Below, one piece after another: positions 7,634 to 16,025 of a DNA stretch of 26,326 bases. The stretch is from Muribaculaceae bacterium (GTDB lineage: Bacteria > Bacteroidota > Bacteroidia > Bacteroidales > Muribaculaceae), in the NCBI GenBank assembly GCA_017545095.1, contig JAFYCU010000036.1, positions 1 through 26,326 of the forward strand, written 5' to 3'. Both the position numbers and the translations under genes were made by a program. Position 1 is the first letter of the stretch, and every line of letters starts with the position of its first letter. The notes below the pieces were generated by a model that saw only the letters and a program-made list of their open reading frames with translations, had not been told where the DNA came from and searched no databases.

Positions 7634-10600
7634 TTAACTGAGCATGATGTTGATCACAGCGTTCATATCGCTCACGTCCACGCTGCCGTCGCCATCGATG
7701 TCGGCGCGGTTGTTGTAGTTCAAAGCCGAGTCACGCTCAAGCATGATGTTGATGATGATGTTGATGTCGTCGATGTCAACATTGCCGTCACCATTCACGT
7801 CACCAGTCTTGTACTGGGGTTCGGGCACGTCGGGCACGTAGGTGCTACCCACGAGTCCGTAAGCCTCGACACCCTCGACTGCAAACTGCACGGGCGAGAC
7901 CTCGTCGGGCGTGGCGGGTTTGGCGGTCACGCACTTGATACCGCTGTGGTGCAGCGGGTTGGCAGCGTCAACAGCAACACAGTTGGGAATCGACTTGTCG
8001 TCGCTGGGGCTGGCAATGTAGCTCCAGTACACATGGTCGCCATCGCTGTAGAACTGGGTCACACCGGTGATTTCGTCACCGTCGCCCTCTTTGAGCACGG
8101 GGCTGTCGTCGATCAGCACGGCCTGACTCATGTCGGTGTCGAGACCCTGGGCATCATTCTCAGCCACTGCGCTCATCGGCAGGCGGTATACGCCCGGCAC
8201 ATCGTTGCGGCCGGCTCCAGTGCTCTTTTGCAAGTAGAAGTAGATGTAGCCATTGGCCTGATCCACATAGAACTGAGTCATCTGCACGTACGGCAGGATG
8301 GCCTTGAAGGGATCCTCGCCGCCAGTCGAAGCCACATCGGGGGTGAAGTCGCTCTTGCGGAAACGGAAGATGCCGAAGCCGTTGAACTTCTTGCCCATCC
8401 AGTAGGTGTCACCAATCTTGTAGAATCCGCAACCGATACCGCCGTACATCCAGCCAGCAGTGCCGTTGGGATAGTAGCTCAGCCAGTTGTTCTGCACCAG
8501 GAAGGGCTGCGAGCCATAGAGACCCACAGTGTCGGCGCTCATCTCGTGCACACCCACGTTGCGGTCGGCAATGTAGATCTTGCCCTCGTCGGCACCAATC
8601 GACAGCGAGAACGGATCCTCGAATGCCCTGTAGCCCACGTTGTTGAGCACGGTTACGCGGTAGAAGATACCGTCGGTGTTGTTCACATAGAACACCTCAC
8701 CGTCGCCGCCGTTGGCCTGGGCGTTGGCATCCTGATAACGGAAGTTCTGTCCGGCCACACCCACATAGATGCGGTTCTTGTAGCTGTCGAGGTTGAAGGC
8801 GTGGGCGCCGGTGCTGAACTCGGTGTCGATGATGTCGCCATTCTCGTCCTTATACATCAGCTTGCCGTCCTTGGTGGCGAAGTAGAGGCCACTGGGGCAA
8901 CCGAAGGCTGCGCTGGTGCCGCTGATGGTGGGGTCAGCCACGATGTTCAGGTAGTTCCACTGTCCGGCGGCGCGGTAGGCGTCGACGGCGGTGGCGGCCA
9001 CCTTGCACTCCACATTGCTCTGACCGGCATTGAACACACCGGCAGCCAGCACCGGAGTGTTGACGTTGAGCACGCGCAGGTTCTCGATGGTGGCGGGCAC
9101 CGAACCCGGCTCCATGTAGTTCACGTTGCTGGGAATCTCCATGCTCTTCAGCGCAGTGCAGCCGTTGAAGGCGTTCATCATGATGTTGGTGGCCGTTGCG
9201 GGCAGCGTGAGGCTGGCGAGCTTGGTGCAGCCGTTGGCCACAGCCTGCGGAATCTCGTTGCGGCCATCCTCAAACACCAGGTTCTCGATGGCGGCCTTGT
9301 TGAACAGGTTGTAACCCACGGTCACGTTGCCTTTCAGTTCAAATTCCACCACCTTGCTGTTGGCGAAGCCGTAGTTACCCACGCTGGTGAGGGCGGGAAG
9401 GTTGATGGTGGTGAAGGGCGAGTAGGCCAGGCCATAGTCATCGATGGTCTGGATATCGGCGTTGTCGAGCGTGGTGCCGATGTCACCCTTGTGGGCGGTG
9501 ACGAGCAGGCGCGTGCCCTGCAGGTTGGTAAGCAGACCGTTTTCGGCTTTGAACGACTCGCTACCGTCGGCCACGGTGATGGCGGCCAGTGTGGTGATGG
9601 GCGCAAAAGCGGCCTTGCCGATGCTGGTCACCGTTGCGGGCAGAGCGATGCTGGTGACCTTGGTGCTGGCGTAGGCCTGCGAGCCGATGCTCTGGAGGCC
9701 ATCGTTGAACACCAGCTCACCAGTGAGACCAGTGCTCTGGAATGCCTGGGCACCGATGCTGGTCAGTGTGGCGGGCAGGGCGATGCTGGTCAGCGACGAG
9801 CAACCCTGGAAAGCACCGTCGCCAATGCTGGTAGTGGCGTTGCCCAGCGTGACGTTGGACAGCAACGAGCAACCATTGAACACGTTGGCCTCGACGGTGG
9901 TCACAGCGTCGGGGAAGGCGAAGCCTCGCAGCGACGAGCAAGCCTTGAACGAGTTGTTGCCAATGGCGTTCACCAAGTTGCCGTCAGCGAACACCACTTG
10001 CTCCAGCGCCGAGCAGCCCTGGAACATCGTGGCGGTGATGGTGGTGAACTGTCCGCCCAGCGTGAGGGTCTTCAGCCCCGTCAGGTTGTGGAAGGGCTGC
10101 AGGTTGTTGGCGTCGGTCTCGCGGGCCGTCACATTGCGCATGATGACGATTTCCTCGATGCTCTTGTCGGCCACGCGGTCGGCAGCAGCCTTGCCATAGG
10201 CATCGAAGTTCATGATGAACGTGTTGGGGCTCTCAGAGAAGATGAGGCGTTTCAGGTTCGACATGCCAGCCAGGTCATCACCCACCATGGGGCCGTTCCA
10301 GGCAGCAGGCACACGAAACTCCTCCAGACCAGTACAGCCTGCCAAGGCTCCCGTACCAATGGTCGTAGCCGTGTTGGGGATGGGGCTCTCGGTGAGCGCG
10401 GTGCAGTTCTTGAAGGACTGGCGACCGATGGTGACGCACGTCTCGGGCAGCACCAGCGAGTACAGGTTCTTGCAGTCGAGGAAGGCGTTGGCCGCCGTGG
10501 CCACTACCGTGTAGTCAACACCATTGTAGGTCACAATTTCGGGAATCACGATGTCGCCTGCATACCAGGTTGTATCGTGAGTGGTCTTGTTGATGGTGTA

Positions 10601-10741
10601 ACGGGCCACCGTGGCCTTGTTCTGACTGGTGGTGTAGTTGATGCCGTCCACCGTGATGCTTGCGCCCCAAGCGCCCAGAGCCATCAGTCCGGCGGCTCCC
10701 AGCACCAAGCGGCGCAACCATGAAGTAGCTTTCTTGTTCAT
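7634..10741 (-). CDS. BspA-like leucine-rich repeat surface protein with C-terminal dockerin
   Basis: The 1035-residue protein has a signal peptide (about 1-27, LVLGAAGLMALGAWG-A). A long array of LRR_5/BspA-type repeats follows to about residue 600, with units such as IGDGAFQGCSSLTSIALPAT. Next is a region of about 340 residues without these repeats, rich in Tyr, Gly and Asp, with propeller-like strands (RIYVGVAG, KIYIADRNVG). Residues 977-1035 form a type I dockerin with two calcium loops, DVNGDGNVDIDD and DIDGDGSVDVSD. The ATG at 10739-10741 begins the signal peptide; 25 upstream codons are not coding. BspA-like proteins bind host matrix or other bacteria, and the dockerin may attach it to a cohesin or be a sorting remnant. 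It is followed by a strong terminator and is monocistronic. Confidence 0.92.
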   Translation of the reverse strand: MNKKATSWLRRLVLGAAGLMALGAWGASITVDGINYTTSQNKATVARYTINKTTHDTTWYAGDIVIPEIVTYNGVDYTVVATAANAFLDCKNLYSLVLPETCVTIGRQSFKNCTALTESPIPNTATTIGTGALAGCTGLEEFRVPAAWNGPMVGDDLAGMSNLKRLIFSESPNTFIMNFDAYGKAAADRVADKSIEEIVIMRNVTARETDANNLQPFHNLTGLKTLTLGGQFTTITATMFQGCSALEQVVFADGNLVNAIGNNSFKACSSLRGFAFPDAVTTVEANVFNGCSLLSNVTLGNATTSIGDGAFQGCSSLTSIALPATLTSIGAQAFQSTGLTGELVFNDGLQSIGSQAYASTKVTSIALPATVTSIGKAAFAPITTLAAITVADGSESFKAENGLLTNLQGTRLLVTAHKGDIGTTLDNADIQTIDDYGLAYSPFTTINLPALTSVGNYGFANSKVVEFELKGNVTVGYNLFNKAAIENLVFEDGRNEIPQAVANGCTKLASLTLPATATNIMMNAFNGCTALKSMEIPSNVNYMEPGSVPATIENLRVLNVNTPVLAAGVFNAGQSNVECKVAATAVDAYRAAGQWNYLNIVADPTISGTSAAFGCPSGLYFATKDGKLMYKDENGDIIDTEFSTGAHAFNLDSYKNRIYVGVAGQNFRYQDANAQANGGDGEVFYVNNTDGIFYRVTVLNNVGYRAFEDPFSLSIGADEGKIYIADRNVGVHEMSADTVGLYGSQPFLVQNNWLSYYPNGTAGWMYGGIGCGFYKIGDTYWMGKKFNGFGIFRFRKSDFTPDVASTGGEDPFKAILPYVQMTQFYVDQANGYIYFYLQKSTGAGRNDVPGVYRLPMSAVAENDAQGLDTDMSQAVLIDDSPVLKEGDGDEITGVTQFYSDGDHVYWSYIASPSDDKSIPNCVAVDAANPLHHSGIKCVTAKPATPDEVSPVQFAVEGVEAYGLVGSTYVPDVPEPQYKTGDVNGDGNVDIDDINIIINIMLERDSALNYNNRADIDGDGSVDVSDMNAVINIMLS

Positions 10742-10868
10742 AGATGATGAATTTAAATTAAAGTTATTAAGAATAATATTGTCGATACGGTCTGAGTGGT
10801 GTGGTGCTTGTGGCATGGGTCATCACGTTTATAAGAATAATGAATGCGCACGCGCACGTAACAACCGA

Positions 10869-10876
10869 CAAATTTA
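10869..10876 (-). promoter_or_regulatory. Weak -7 box upstream of the BspA-like gene
   Basis: TAAATTTG on the minus strand fits TAnnTTTG, but no TTG lies 19-21 bases upstream. It is the best candidate promoter for the BspA-like gene and is uncertain. Confidence 0.3.
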
Positions 10877-10993
10877 CGCATTATTTTCGGAATAAGAGGC
10901 TTTTTGCCGAAAAAAGTTTTCCGGCTCATGATTGTTGGCTTAGGCGTCAAGGCCTTGAATTCGCGTTTAATGCGTTGAACCTCATGCTCTTGT

Positions 10994-11038
10994 CCGAAAA
11001 AGTGGGAGAACCTCATCACGATCGATGGTGGTTCTCCC
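10994..11038 (-). terminator. Rho-independent terminator of the HU gene
   Basis: On the minus strand GGGAGAACC (11030-11038) pairs perfectly with GGTTCTCCC (11004-11012). An inner CATC/GATG stem extends it, and ACTTTTTC follows. It sits 77 bases after the HU stop codon. Confidence 0.85.
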
Positions 11039-11114
11039 GTTGCTCTTTTGCAACACAGCCCGCGCTGCACCTTGAAAAGTGCTTCAACGACTGTGTTTTT
11101 CTTGAATAGTGAGT

Positions 11115-11387
11115 TTAGAGCTTGGCGTTGAGTTCGGCACCGGCCTTGAACTTCACAACCTTCTTGGCCTCGATTTTGATCTTCTCGCCGGGCTTCTGCG
11201 GGTTCACACCCATGCGCTCGGGACGCTCGTTGACGGCAAAGGTGCCGAAACCAATCAGAGCCACCTTGTCGCCCTTGGCCAGAGCCTCACCAATGTTTTT
11301 CAGCATAGCCTCCAGGGCTTCTTTAGCCTGCACTTTGGTTAACTTTGCCTCAGCGGCAATTGCATTCACTAAGTCTGTCTTATTCAT
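11115..11387 (-). CDS. HU-family DNA-binding protein
   Basis: The 90-residue protein is the exact usual length of HU/IHF subunits. It opens MNKTDLVNAIAAEAKLTKVQAKEALEAM (helix-turn-helix dimer core), continues with GDKVALIGFGTFAVNERPERMGVNPQ and has the beta-arm motif RMGVNPQKPGEKI. The arm proline expected to kink DNA is present (NPQ). It has its own promoter (TTTG-N19-TACATTTG) and a strong terminator, so it is expressed alone as a nucleoid protein. It stands back to back with the rhomboid operon, an arrangement I associate with other Bacteroidales genomes. Confidence 0.97.
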   Translation of the reverse strand: MNKTDLVNAIAAEAKLTKVQAKEALEAMLKNIGEALAKGDKVALIGFGTFAVNERPERMGVNPQKPGEKIKIEAKKVVKFKAGAELNAKL

Positions 11388-11439
11388 AATACTTTAGGTT
11401 TAAATAGTTGTGAAACTTGGTTGTTTTATTTTCTTGGGG

Positions 11440-11470
11440 CAAATGTAGGAAAAAGTTGCGTCATTCCAAA
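11440..11470 (-). promoter_or_regulatory. Promoter of the HU gene
   Basis: Minus-strand TTTG (11467-11470), a 19-base spacer and TACATTTG (11440-11447) match the Bacteroidetes consensus fully. The expected start is near 11433, giving a 45-base leader. Confidence 0.8.
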
Positions 11471-11551
11471 AATATTTTCGCAAAAAATTCGTTTTTCGCT
11501 AAAAAAACTATCTTTGCTGGTCTTTTGCGTGCCGTTTCGAGAGTTTTTGCG

Positions 11552-11559
11552 TACTTTTG
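11552..11559 (+). promoter_or_regulatory. Candidate -7 box of the rhomboid operon
   Basis: TACTTTTG on the plus strand fits TAnnTTTG about 50 bases ahead of the first rhomboid gene. The nearest TTTG (11524-11527) is 24 bases upstream, too far for a standard -33 box, so the assignment is weak; TATCTTTG at about 11510 is an alternative. Confidence 0.35.
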
Positions 11560-11608
11560 TCGCGTGAAATCAAGACTTTGCAAAAGTATAGATTTAGATT
11601 GTATATTT

Positions 11609-12364
11609 ATGAATAACAGAGGCTCTTTTATCGATGCCATACCCCCTGTGACGCGGCATCTCCTCATTATCAATGTGCTGATGTGGCTTGCCACACTTGT
11701 GATGAATCACACCGGGAAATTCGACATGGTGGGCAATCTGGGACTGCACTTCTGGCTAGCGCCCGACTTCAATCCCGTGCAGCTGTTCACCTATATGTTT
11801 CTGCACGACCCGTCCAATTTCACGCACGTGTTCTTTAATATGTTTTCGTTGTGGATGTTCGGAGTCACGCTCGAGCGCGTGCTCGGCCCCAAGCGTTTTC
11901 TGTTCTACTATGTGAGTTGCGGTCTGGGTGCGGCGCTTGTTCAGGAACTCACCTGGCAGTTCACCTGGCACGACACCATGGTGCAGGCTCTGGCAGCAGC
12001 CAACAAGGTCACGCCGGCCGAGGTGATAGCGGCCATCAATGCCGGCCATGTGGCTCCCGGGCTGGTCGAGGAGTTCCAGAACTCGATGATCACCATCGGA
12101 GCCTCGGGAGCGGTGTTCGGCATCCTGCTCGCTTTCGGCATGATTTTCCCCAACCTGAAGATGTATATCATTCCGTTCCCGTTCCCCATCAAGGCCAAGT
12201 GGATGGTGATTGGCTATGGACTGGTGGAGCTGTTCTTCGGCCTGCATGGCGTGATGGCTGGTGTGGCCCACTTTGCGCACCTGGGTGGCATGGTGGCCGG
12301 ATTCTTCATCATCTTGTATTGGAAACACTCAAGAACGATAGGAGGTGACCATGGATATTATTGA
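11609..12364 (+). CDS. Rhomboid-family intramembrane serine protease, copy 1
   Basis: The 251-residue polytopic protein carries the rhomboid catalytic dyad: Ser166 in GASGAVFG (164-171) and His224 in HFAHLGG (221-227). Upstream is the oxyanion-region motif H73-x3-N77 (FTHVFFNMFSLW). About six transmembrane helices are predicted. The ATG at 11609 begins MNNRGSFIDAIPPVTRHLLI, the normal cytosolic lead into the first helix; the open frame upstream is AT-rich leader. A 44-residue insert between the second and third core helices (about 116-160) holds charged residues. It is the first gene of a five-gene plus-strand operon. Rhomboids cleave membrane-tethered substrates within the bilayer; the substrate is unknown. 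Confidence 0.93.
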   Translation: MNNRGSFIDAIPPVTRHLLIINVLMWLATLVMNHTGKFDMVGNLGLHFWLAPDFNPVQLFTYMFLHDPSNFTHVFFNMFSLWMFGVTLERVLGPKRFLFYYVSCGLGAALVQELTWQFTWHDTMVQALAAANKVTPAEVIAAINAGHVAPGLVEEFQNSMITIGASGAVFGILLAFGMIFPNLKMYIIPFPFPIKAKWMVIGYGLVELFFGLHGVMAGVAHFAHLGGMVAGFFIILYWKHSRTIGGDHGYY

Positions 12365-13244
12365 CAGTATCCGCCTGCATTACCGCCAGGGCGGAATGCT
12401 GCTGCGCATCATCTTCATCAACATCGGGGTGTTCCTGCTGCTGCATCTGGTGGCACTGGTGGCTTGGATGTTCAATGTCCCGGATTTGCAGGTTCAGACC
12501 TGGGTGTCGGTACCGTCGCGTGTGGGTGAAATGATACTGCGTCCGTGGACATTGCTCACCTATTGTTTCTCGCACTACGATGTGCTGCACATCCTGTTCA
12601 ATATGTTGTGGCTCTATTGGATGGGGCGCATCTTTCTGGAGTATTTCTCGCCCAAGCAGTTGTCGGGGCTTTATGTCATCGGTGGCCTTGGCGGTGCGGC
12701 GCTCTACGTGCTGGCCTATAATTTGCTGCCGGTGCTTGCCGGGTATCACTCCTATCTGATAGGAGCCTCGGCCTCGGTAATCGCCATTGTTGTGGCGGTG
12801 GCTGTGTATGTCCCCGACTACAAGATTGGCTTGCTTTTCCTGGGGCAAGTGGCACTCAAGTGGGTGGCGTTGGTGATGGTGTTGCTCTCGGTGCTGAGCA
12901 TCGGGGCCACTAATACCGGAGGCAACATCGCCCATCTTGGCGGTGCGCTCATCGGCATGTGGTTCGCGATGGCCATTCGTCGCGGCCGTGATATCACCTC
13001 GTGGCTCAACCGCGCCCTGGATGCCGTGGCTGGTCTGTTGCACCGTGGCCATCGGCAGGTGGGAAATCCTGTTGGTGGCACGGCTTATCAGGGCGGGCAG
13101 CAGCGGCATCGTTCCTCGCGCAGTCGGCAGTCGGCGCCTACCGAGGCCGACCTCGACCGTGTGCTGGACAAGATTCGCCGTTCGGGCTATGCCTCGCTTA
13201 CCGATCAAGAACGTGACATCCTTTTCCGTGCTTCGCGCCGTTGA
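12351..13244 (+). CDS. Rhomboid-family intramembrane serine protease, copy 2
   Basis: The 297-residue paralogue has the dyad Ser140 in LIGASAS and His195 in NIAHLGG, plus H80-x3-N84 (HILFNMLWLYW). Its ATG at 12351 lies inside the end of copy 1 (14-base overlap) and follows a strong AGGAGGTGA ribosome site at 12342-12348, unusual for Bacteroidetes. The C-terminal 85 residues are cytosolic: a basic Ser/Arg linker, then ADLDRVLDKIRRSGYASLTDQERDILF, a tail motif seen on Bacteroidetes rhomboids. Both copies retain the catalytic residues, so the pair is probably not protease plus inactive partner. Confidence 0.93.
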   Translation: MDIIDSIRLHYRQGGMLLRIIFINIGVFLLLHLVALVAWMFNVPDLQVQTWVSVPSRVGEMILRPWTLLTYCFSHYDVLHILFNMLWLYWMGRIFLEYFSPKQLSGLYVIGGLGGAALYVLAYNLLPVLAGYHSYLIGASASVIAIVVAVAVYVPDYKIGLLFLGQVALKWVALVMVLLSVLSIGATNTGGNIAHLGGALIGMWFAMAIRRGRDITSWLNRALDAVAGLLHRGHRQVGNPVGGTAYQGGQQRHRSSRSRQSAPTEADLDRVLDKIRRSGYASLTDQERDILFRASRR

Positions 13245-13259
13245 CCATAAGATGTGCCC

Positions 13260-14375
13260 ATGAAACGAGTTTCCCGTCATTTCGCCAATCTGCTGCTTGC
13301 CGCCATCACGTTGGCGGTGGTGTTGTGGGTGCTGCTTGCGGGGTGGGGTGGATGCATCGACCCCCGGCAATGGGTACTGCCTGCTGTGGCGGTGCTCACC
13401 TATCCGGCGGCACTCATCGGTGCTTTGGCTTTGTCGGTGTTGCTGGCCGGGACCAGGCGATGGCGGTTGCTGCTGATGCTCGTGCTCGCTGCCATGACCA
13501 CATGGCCGGCTTTCAAGGTGAATGTGCCGCTCAATGCCAGCCAGCAGCCTGCGGAACCGATCTTTTCGGTGCTCACGTTCAATGTCATGGGGTTCGGTGG
13601 CGAGACCGGAGAAATCAATTCCACCATGCGTTACATCCTTGACAGCGGAGCCGACCTGGTGGTTCTTCAAGAAGGGCAACTCGGTCCCACCGATTTCAAC
13701 CGCCTGCCCACTGTGCTGCCGATGTGTGATGAAATCGAACGGAAATATCCCTACCACTCACACGGTTACCACGACCTGATCATCCTCTCGCGTTGGCCCT
13801 ACACGGTCTATAGCGACACCACGCTGCGACAGGGTTTCGGCTCGCCCGACAACGGTCGCAGCGAGTATCACTTCTATGCCAAGGCTTTCGACATTGATGT
13901 GCCTGGCCATCAGCTGCGTGTGATCAACGTGCATCTGCAATCCATAGGGCTGAACGGCGACGACAAGCAGACCTACCGCAACATCACCCATCTCGACTCG
14001 GTGCGCGACCTGAATCAGATGCGGCAGGTGCGCTCGTCGCTGCTGTCGAAGATTGCCGGTGCTAACCGCCGACGGGCGGGCGAGGCGCACCAGCTGCGGT
14101 CAATCATCGACACCAGCCCTGAAAACCTGATCCTGTGCGGCGACTTCAACGATGTGCCCGCCAGCTACACCTATTGGACGGTGCGCGGCAGCGACTTGGG
14201 CGATGCCTGGGCCGACTGTGGACGGGGACTCACCTACACGTTCAACACCGACATGATGCTGTTTCACATCGACCACATCCTCTACCGTGGCAGTTTGAAG
14301 CCGGTGGCCATCCGTCGCGACAAGGTCGGCACCAGCGACCACTACCCGCTGTGGGCCGCCTTTGAGTGGCGGTAG
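13260..14375 (+). CDS. Endonuclease/exonuclease/phosphatase (EEP) fold membrane protein, copy 1
   Basis: The 371-residue protein has about three N-terminal membrane helices (residues 10-85) and then an EEP domain. Active-site motifs are all present: LTFNVMG, LVVLQEG (catalytic Glu), NVHLQS, LCGDFNDVP, FHIDHIL and TSDHYPLWAAF. The fold covers metal-dependent nucleases and phosphatases; with the membrane anchor, a phosphodiesterase or lipid/nucleotide phosphatase role is possible, but the substrate cannot be read from sequence. The ATG at 13260 is preferred to a GTG two codons upstream. It starts 15 bases after the second rhomboid gene and is followed by a paralogue. Confidence 0.9.
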   Translation: MKRVSRHFANLLLAAITLAVVLWVLLAGWGGCIDPRQWVLPAVAVLTYPAALIGALALSVLLAGTRRWRLLLMLVLAAMTTWPAFKVNVPLNASQQPAEPIFSVLTFNVMGFGGETGEINSTMRYILDSGADLVVLQEGQLGPTDFNRLPTVLPMCDEIERKYPYHSHGYHDLIILSRWPYTVYSDTTLRQGFGSPDNGRSEYHFYAKAFDIDVPGHQLRVINVHLQSIGLNGDDKQTYRNITHLDSVRDLNQMRQVRSSLLSKIAGANRRRAGEAHQLRSIIDTSPENLILCGDFNDVPASYTYWTVRGSDLGDAWADCGRGLTYTFNTDMMLFHIDHILYRGSLKPVAIRRDKVGTSDHYPLWAAFEWR

Positions 14376-14403
14376 CTGTTGCGACACCCCATAACCTGAA
14401 TTG

Positions 14404-15522
14404 ATGAGAATGCTCTGGACGATATTTGAAGCCTTGCTGGTGATGGCCTTGCTGTGCTCGGCCTGGGGTGGGTGTGTGCATCCCGGCAGTTTGCCGCTGT
14501 GTGTGCCGGTGAGTGTGATGGTGTTCCCGCTGTTGGCCTTGTTGGTGGGAATCGTGCTGCTGATTGATGCGCTGTGCCGCCGATGGAAGCATGTGGCGAT
14601 GATGGCTGCGGCTTTGCTGCTGTGCACACCCATGCTGCGCTTGACGCTCCCGCTCAACCTTGTGGGGCGTAGCCATCGCCATGGCAACGACACGATTTCG
14701 GTGCTCACCCTCAATGTGTGCAACTTCATGCAGCCCGAGCAGTTCCCGCCCAATGCCACCCTGCAGTACTTGCTCCACAGCGGTGCCGATGTGCTGGTGC
14801 TTCAGGAAATCATTCACGACGGATGGGGCACGCCGCGCGAGGTGTGCGACTCCTCGTTTTCGCCCCGGCAGCTCCAGCTGCTCGATTCGATTTATCCCTA
14901 CCGCAGTCACGACAACGATGATGTGGGCATATATTCTCGGTTTCCTTTCACGCGTGTGGAGGTGGCCAAGCCGCTTGTGGGATTCGACATGGTGGACTAT
15001 TTCGCCGCCATGGAGCATCACTATGCTGTGGCCTATGACCTGCACCTGCCTCAGGGTAAGCAGCTGCGACTGCTGGCGGTGCACCTGAAGTCGTGGAGTT
15101 TCTCGCGCCGGCAGCGCACCATGCTCGGCGGAACCGTCACCGATGAACTCGATGCCATGCCCGGCACTCAGGCCTACAACCTCAACACCACGCAGCTCAT
15201 GCATCGGGCCTATGCCGACCGTGCCGCCGAGGCGCAGGCTGTGCGGAAGGCAATCGACGACTCGCCCGACAATGTGATTGTGTGCGGCGATTTCAACGAT
15301 GTGCCAGGCAGTTACACCTACTGCACCGTGCGCGGTGATGACCTGCGCGATGCCTGGGCCGATGTGGGGCGAGGATATGCCCACACCTATAACCAGTATC
15401 ATTTCCTGCTACGCATCGACCACATGCTCTATCGCGGCCAGTTGCGCCCGGTGGCCATCCAGCGCTCCCATGCCGCAGCCAGCGACCATTATCCCATCAT
15501 GACCACATTCACTTGGCAATGA
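14404..15522 (+). CDS. Endonuclease/exonuclease/phosphatase (EEP) fold membrane protein, copy 2
   Basis: This 372-residue tandem paralogue of the preceding gene has the same plan: N-terminal helices including AWGGCVHPGSLPL (compare GWGGCIDPRQWVLP in copy 1), then LTLNVCN, VLVLQEI, AVHLKS, VCGDFNDVP, LRIDHML and ASDHYPIM. All EEP catalytic residues are kept. The C-terminal third is closely similar to copy 1 (GDFNDVPxSYTYxTVRG), whereas the middle differs, suggesting divergence in substrate pocket after duplication. It starts 28 bases after copy 1, and its TGA overlaps the ATG of the acetyltransferase gene (ATGA). Confidence 0.9.
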   Translation: MRMLWTIFEALLVMALLCSAWGGCVHPGSLPLCVPVSVMVFPLLALLVGIVLLIDALCRRWKHVAMMAAALLLCTPMLRLTLPLNLVGRSHRHGNDTISVLTLNVCNFMQPEQFPPNATLQYLLHSGADVLVLQEIIHDGWGTPREVCDSSFSPRQLQLLDSIYPYRSHDNDDVGIYSRFPFTRVEVAKPLVGFDMVDYFAAMEHHYAVAYDLHLPQGKQLRLLAVHLKSWSFSRRQRTMLGGTVTDELDAMPGTQAYNLNTTQLMHRAYADRAAEAQAVRKAIDDSPDNVIVCGDFNDVPGSYTYCTVRGDDLRDAWADVGRGYAHTYNQYHFLLRIDHMLYRGQLRPVAIQRSHAAASDHYPIMTTFTWQ

Positions 15523-16025
15523 AGCACTCCTATTCCATACGCCACGCGACATCCAGTGACATCGATGTGCTGCTATGTTTGGCCGACGAGGCCCGTGCCA
15601 TTATGCGGGCCAGCGGCAACATGGGGCAGTGGGTGAACGGCTACCCCTCGCGGCAGGTGCTGCTGCGCGATGTGGAGCTGGAGGCCAGCTACTTGGTGCT
15701 TGACGGCAACGGCCAGCCTGTGGGGGCTTTCGCTTTCCTGCCGGGACCCGAACCCACCTATGCGCGTATCGAGGGCGGCCAGTGGCTCGACGACAACGCT
15801 CCCTATCACGTCATCCACCGCATTGCCAGCCGGGCACACTGCCATGGCGTGCTCAAAGCCATTATCGACTGGTGCGCTGCGGTGGACGCCAATCTGCGCA
15901 TCGACACCCACCGCGACAACGTGATCATGCGCCACCTGCTGCCGCGACTAGGATTCACCTATTGCGGCATCATCTATCTGGCCGATGGTGATGAGCGCCT
16001 GGCCTTTCAGCGTTTGTCATTGTAA
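15519..16025 (+). CDS. GNAT-family N-acetyltransferase
   Basis: The 168-residue protein begins SIRHATSSDIDVLLCLADEARAIMR, the usual first strand and helix of GNAT proteins, and ends RIDTHRDNVIMRHLLPRLGFTYCGIIYL, the usual helix-loop of the acetyl-CoA acceptor half (H-x-D-N-x-x-M then L-G-F). The central pyrophosphate-binding loop is atypical (RAHCHGVLKAII in place of R-G-x-G-x-G/A), as in many Bacteroidetes GNATs of this group. The start overlaps the upstream stop by ATGA, so it is the last gene of the rhomboid/EEP operon. It ends 9 bases inside the convergent MATE gene. Substrate is unknown. Confidence 0.85.
   Translation: MKHSYSIRHATSSDIDVLLCLADEARAIMRASGNMGQWVNGYPSRQVLLRDVELEASYLVLDGNGQPVGAFAFLPGPEPTYARIEGGQWLDDNAPYHVIHRIASRAHCHGVLKAIIDWCAAVDANLRIDTHRDNVIMRHLLPRLGFTYCGIIYLADGDERLAFQRLSL

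Larger units (their letters stand above)
10742..11114. other. Gene-free region between the BspA-like and HU genes
   Basis: It holds the HU terminator, a palindromic GCGCACGCGCAC word near 10846-10857, and a TAAATTTG -7-like box on the minus strand (10869-10876) without a clear -33 TTG. If used, that box would give the BspA-like gene a leader of about 120 bases. Frames of 85-105 codons across it lack family features and are judged non-coding. Confidence 0.5.

Noticed and set aside
7478..10723. 1081-codon open frame on the plus strand opposite the BspA-like gene
   Set aside because: It mirrors a GC-rich repetitive sense gene that has a signal peptide, LRR repeats, a dockerin and a terminator; the antisense product has repetitive Val/His/Gly composition and no start signals or domains.
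10753..11070. 105-codon minus-strand frame between the BspA-like and HU genes
   Set aside because: Spans the HU terminator and has no family features or ribosome site.
12309..13757. 482-codon minus-strand frame across the rhomboid and EEP genes
   Set aside because: Shadow frame rich in His, Arg and Gln, opposite genes with complete catalytic motifs.
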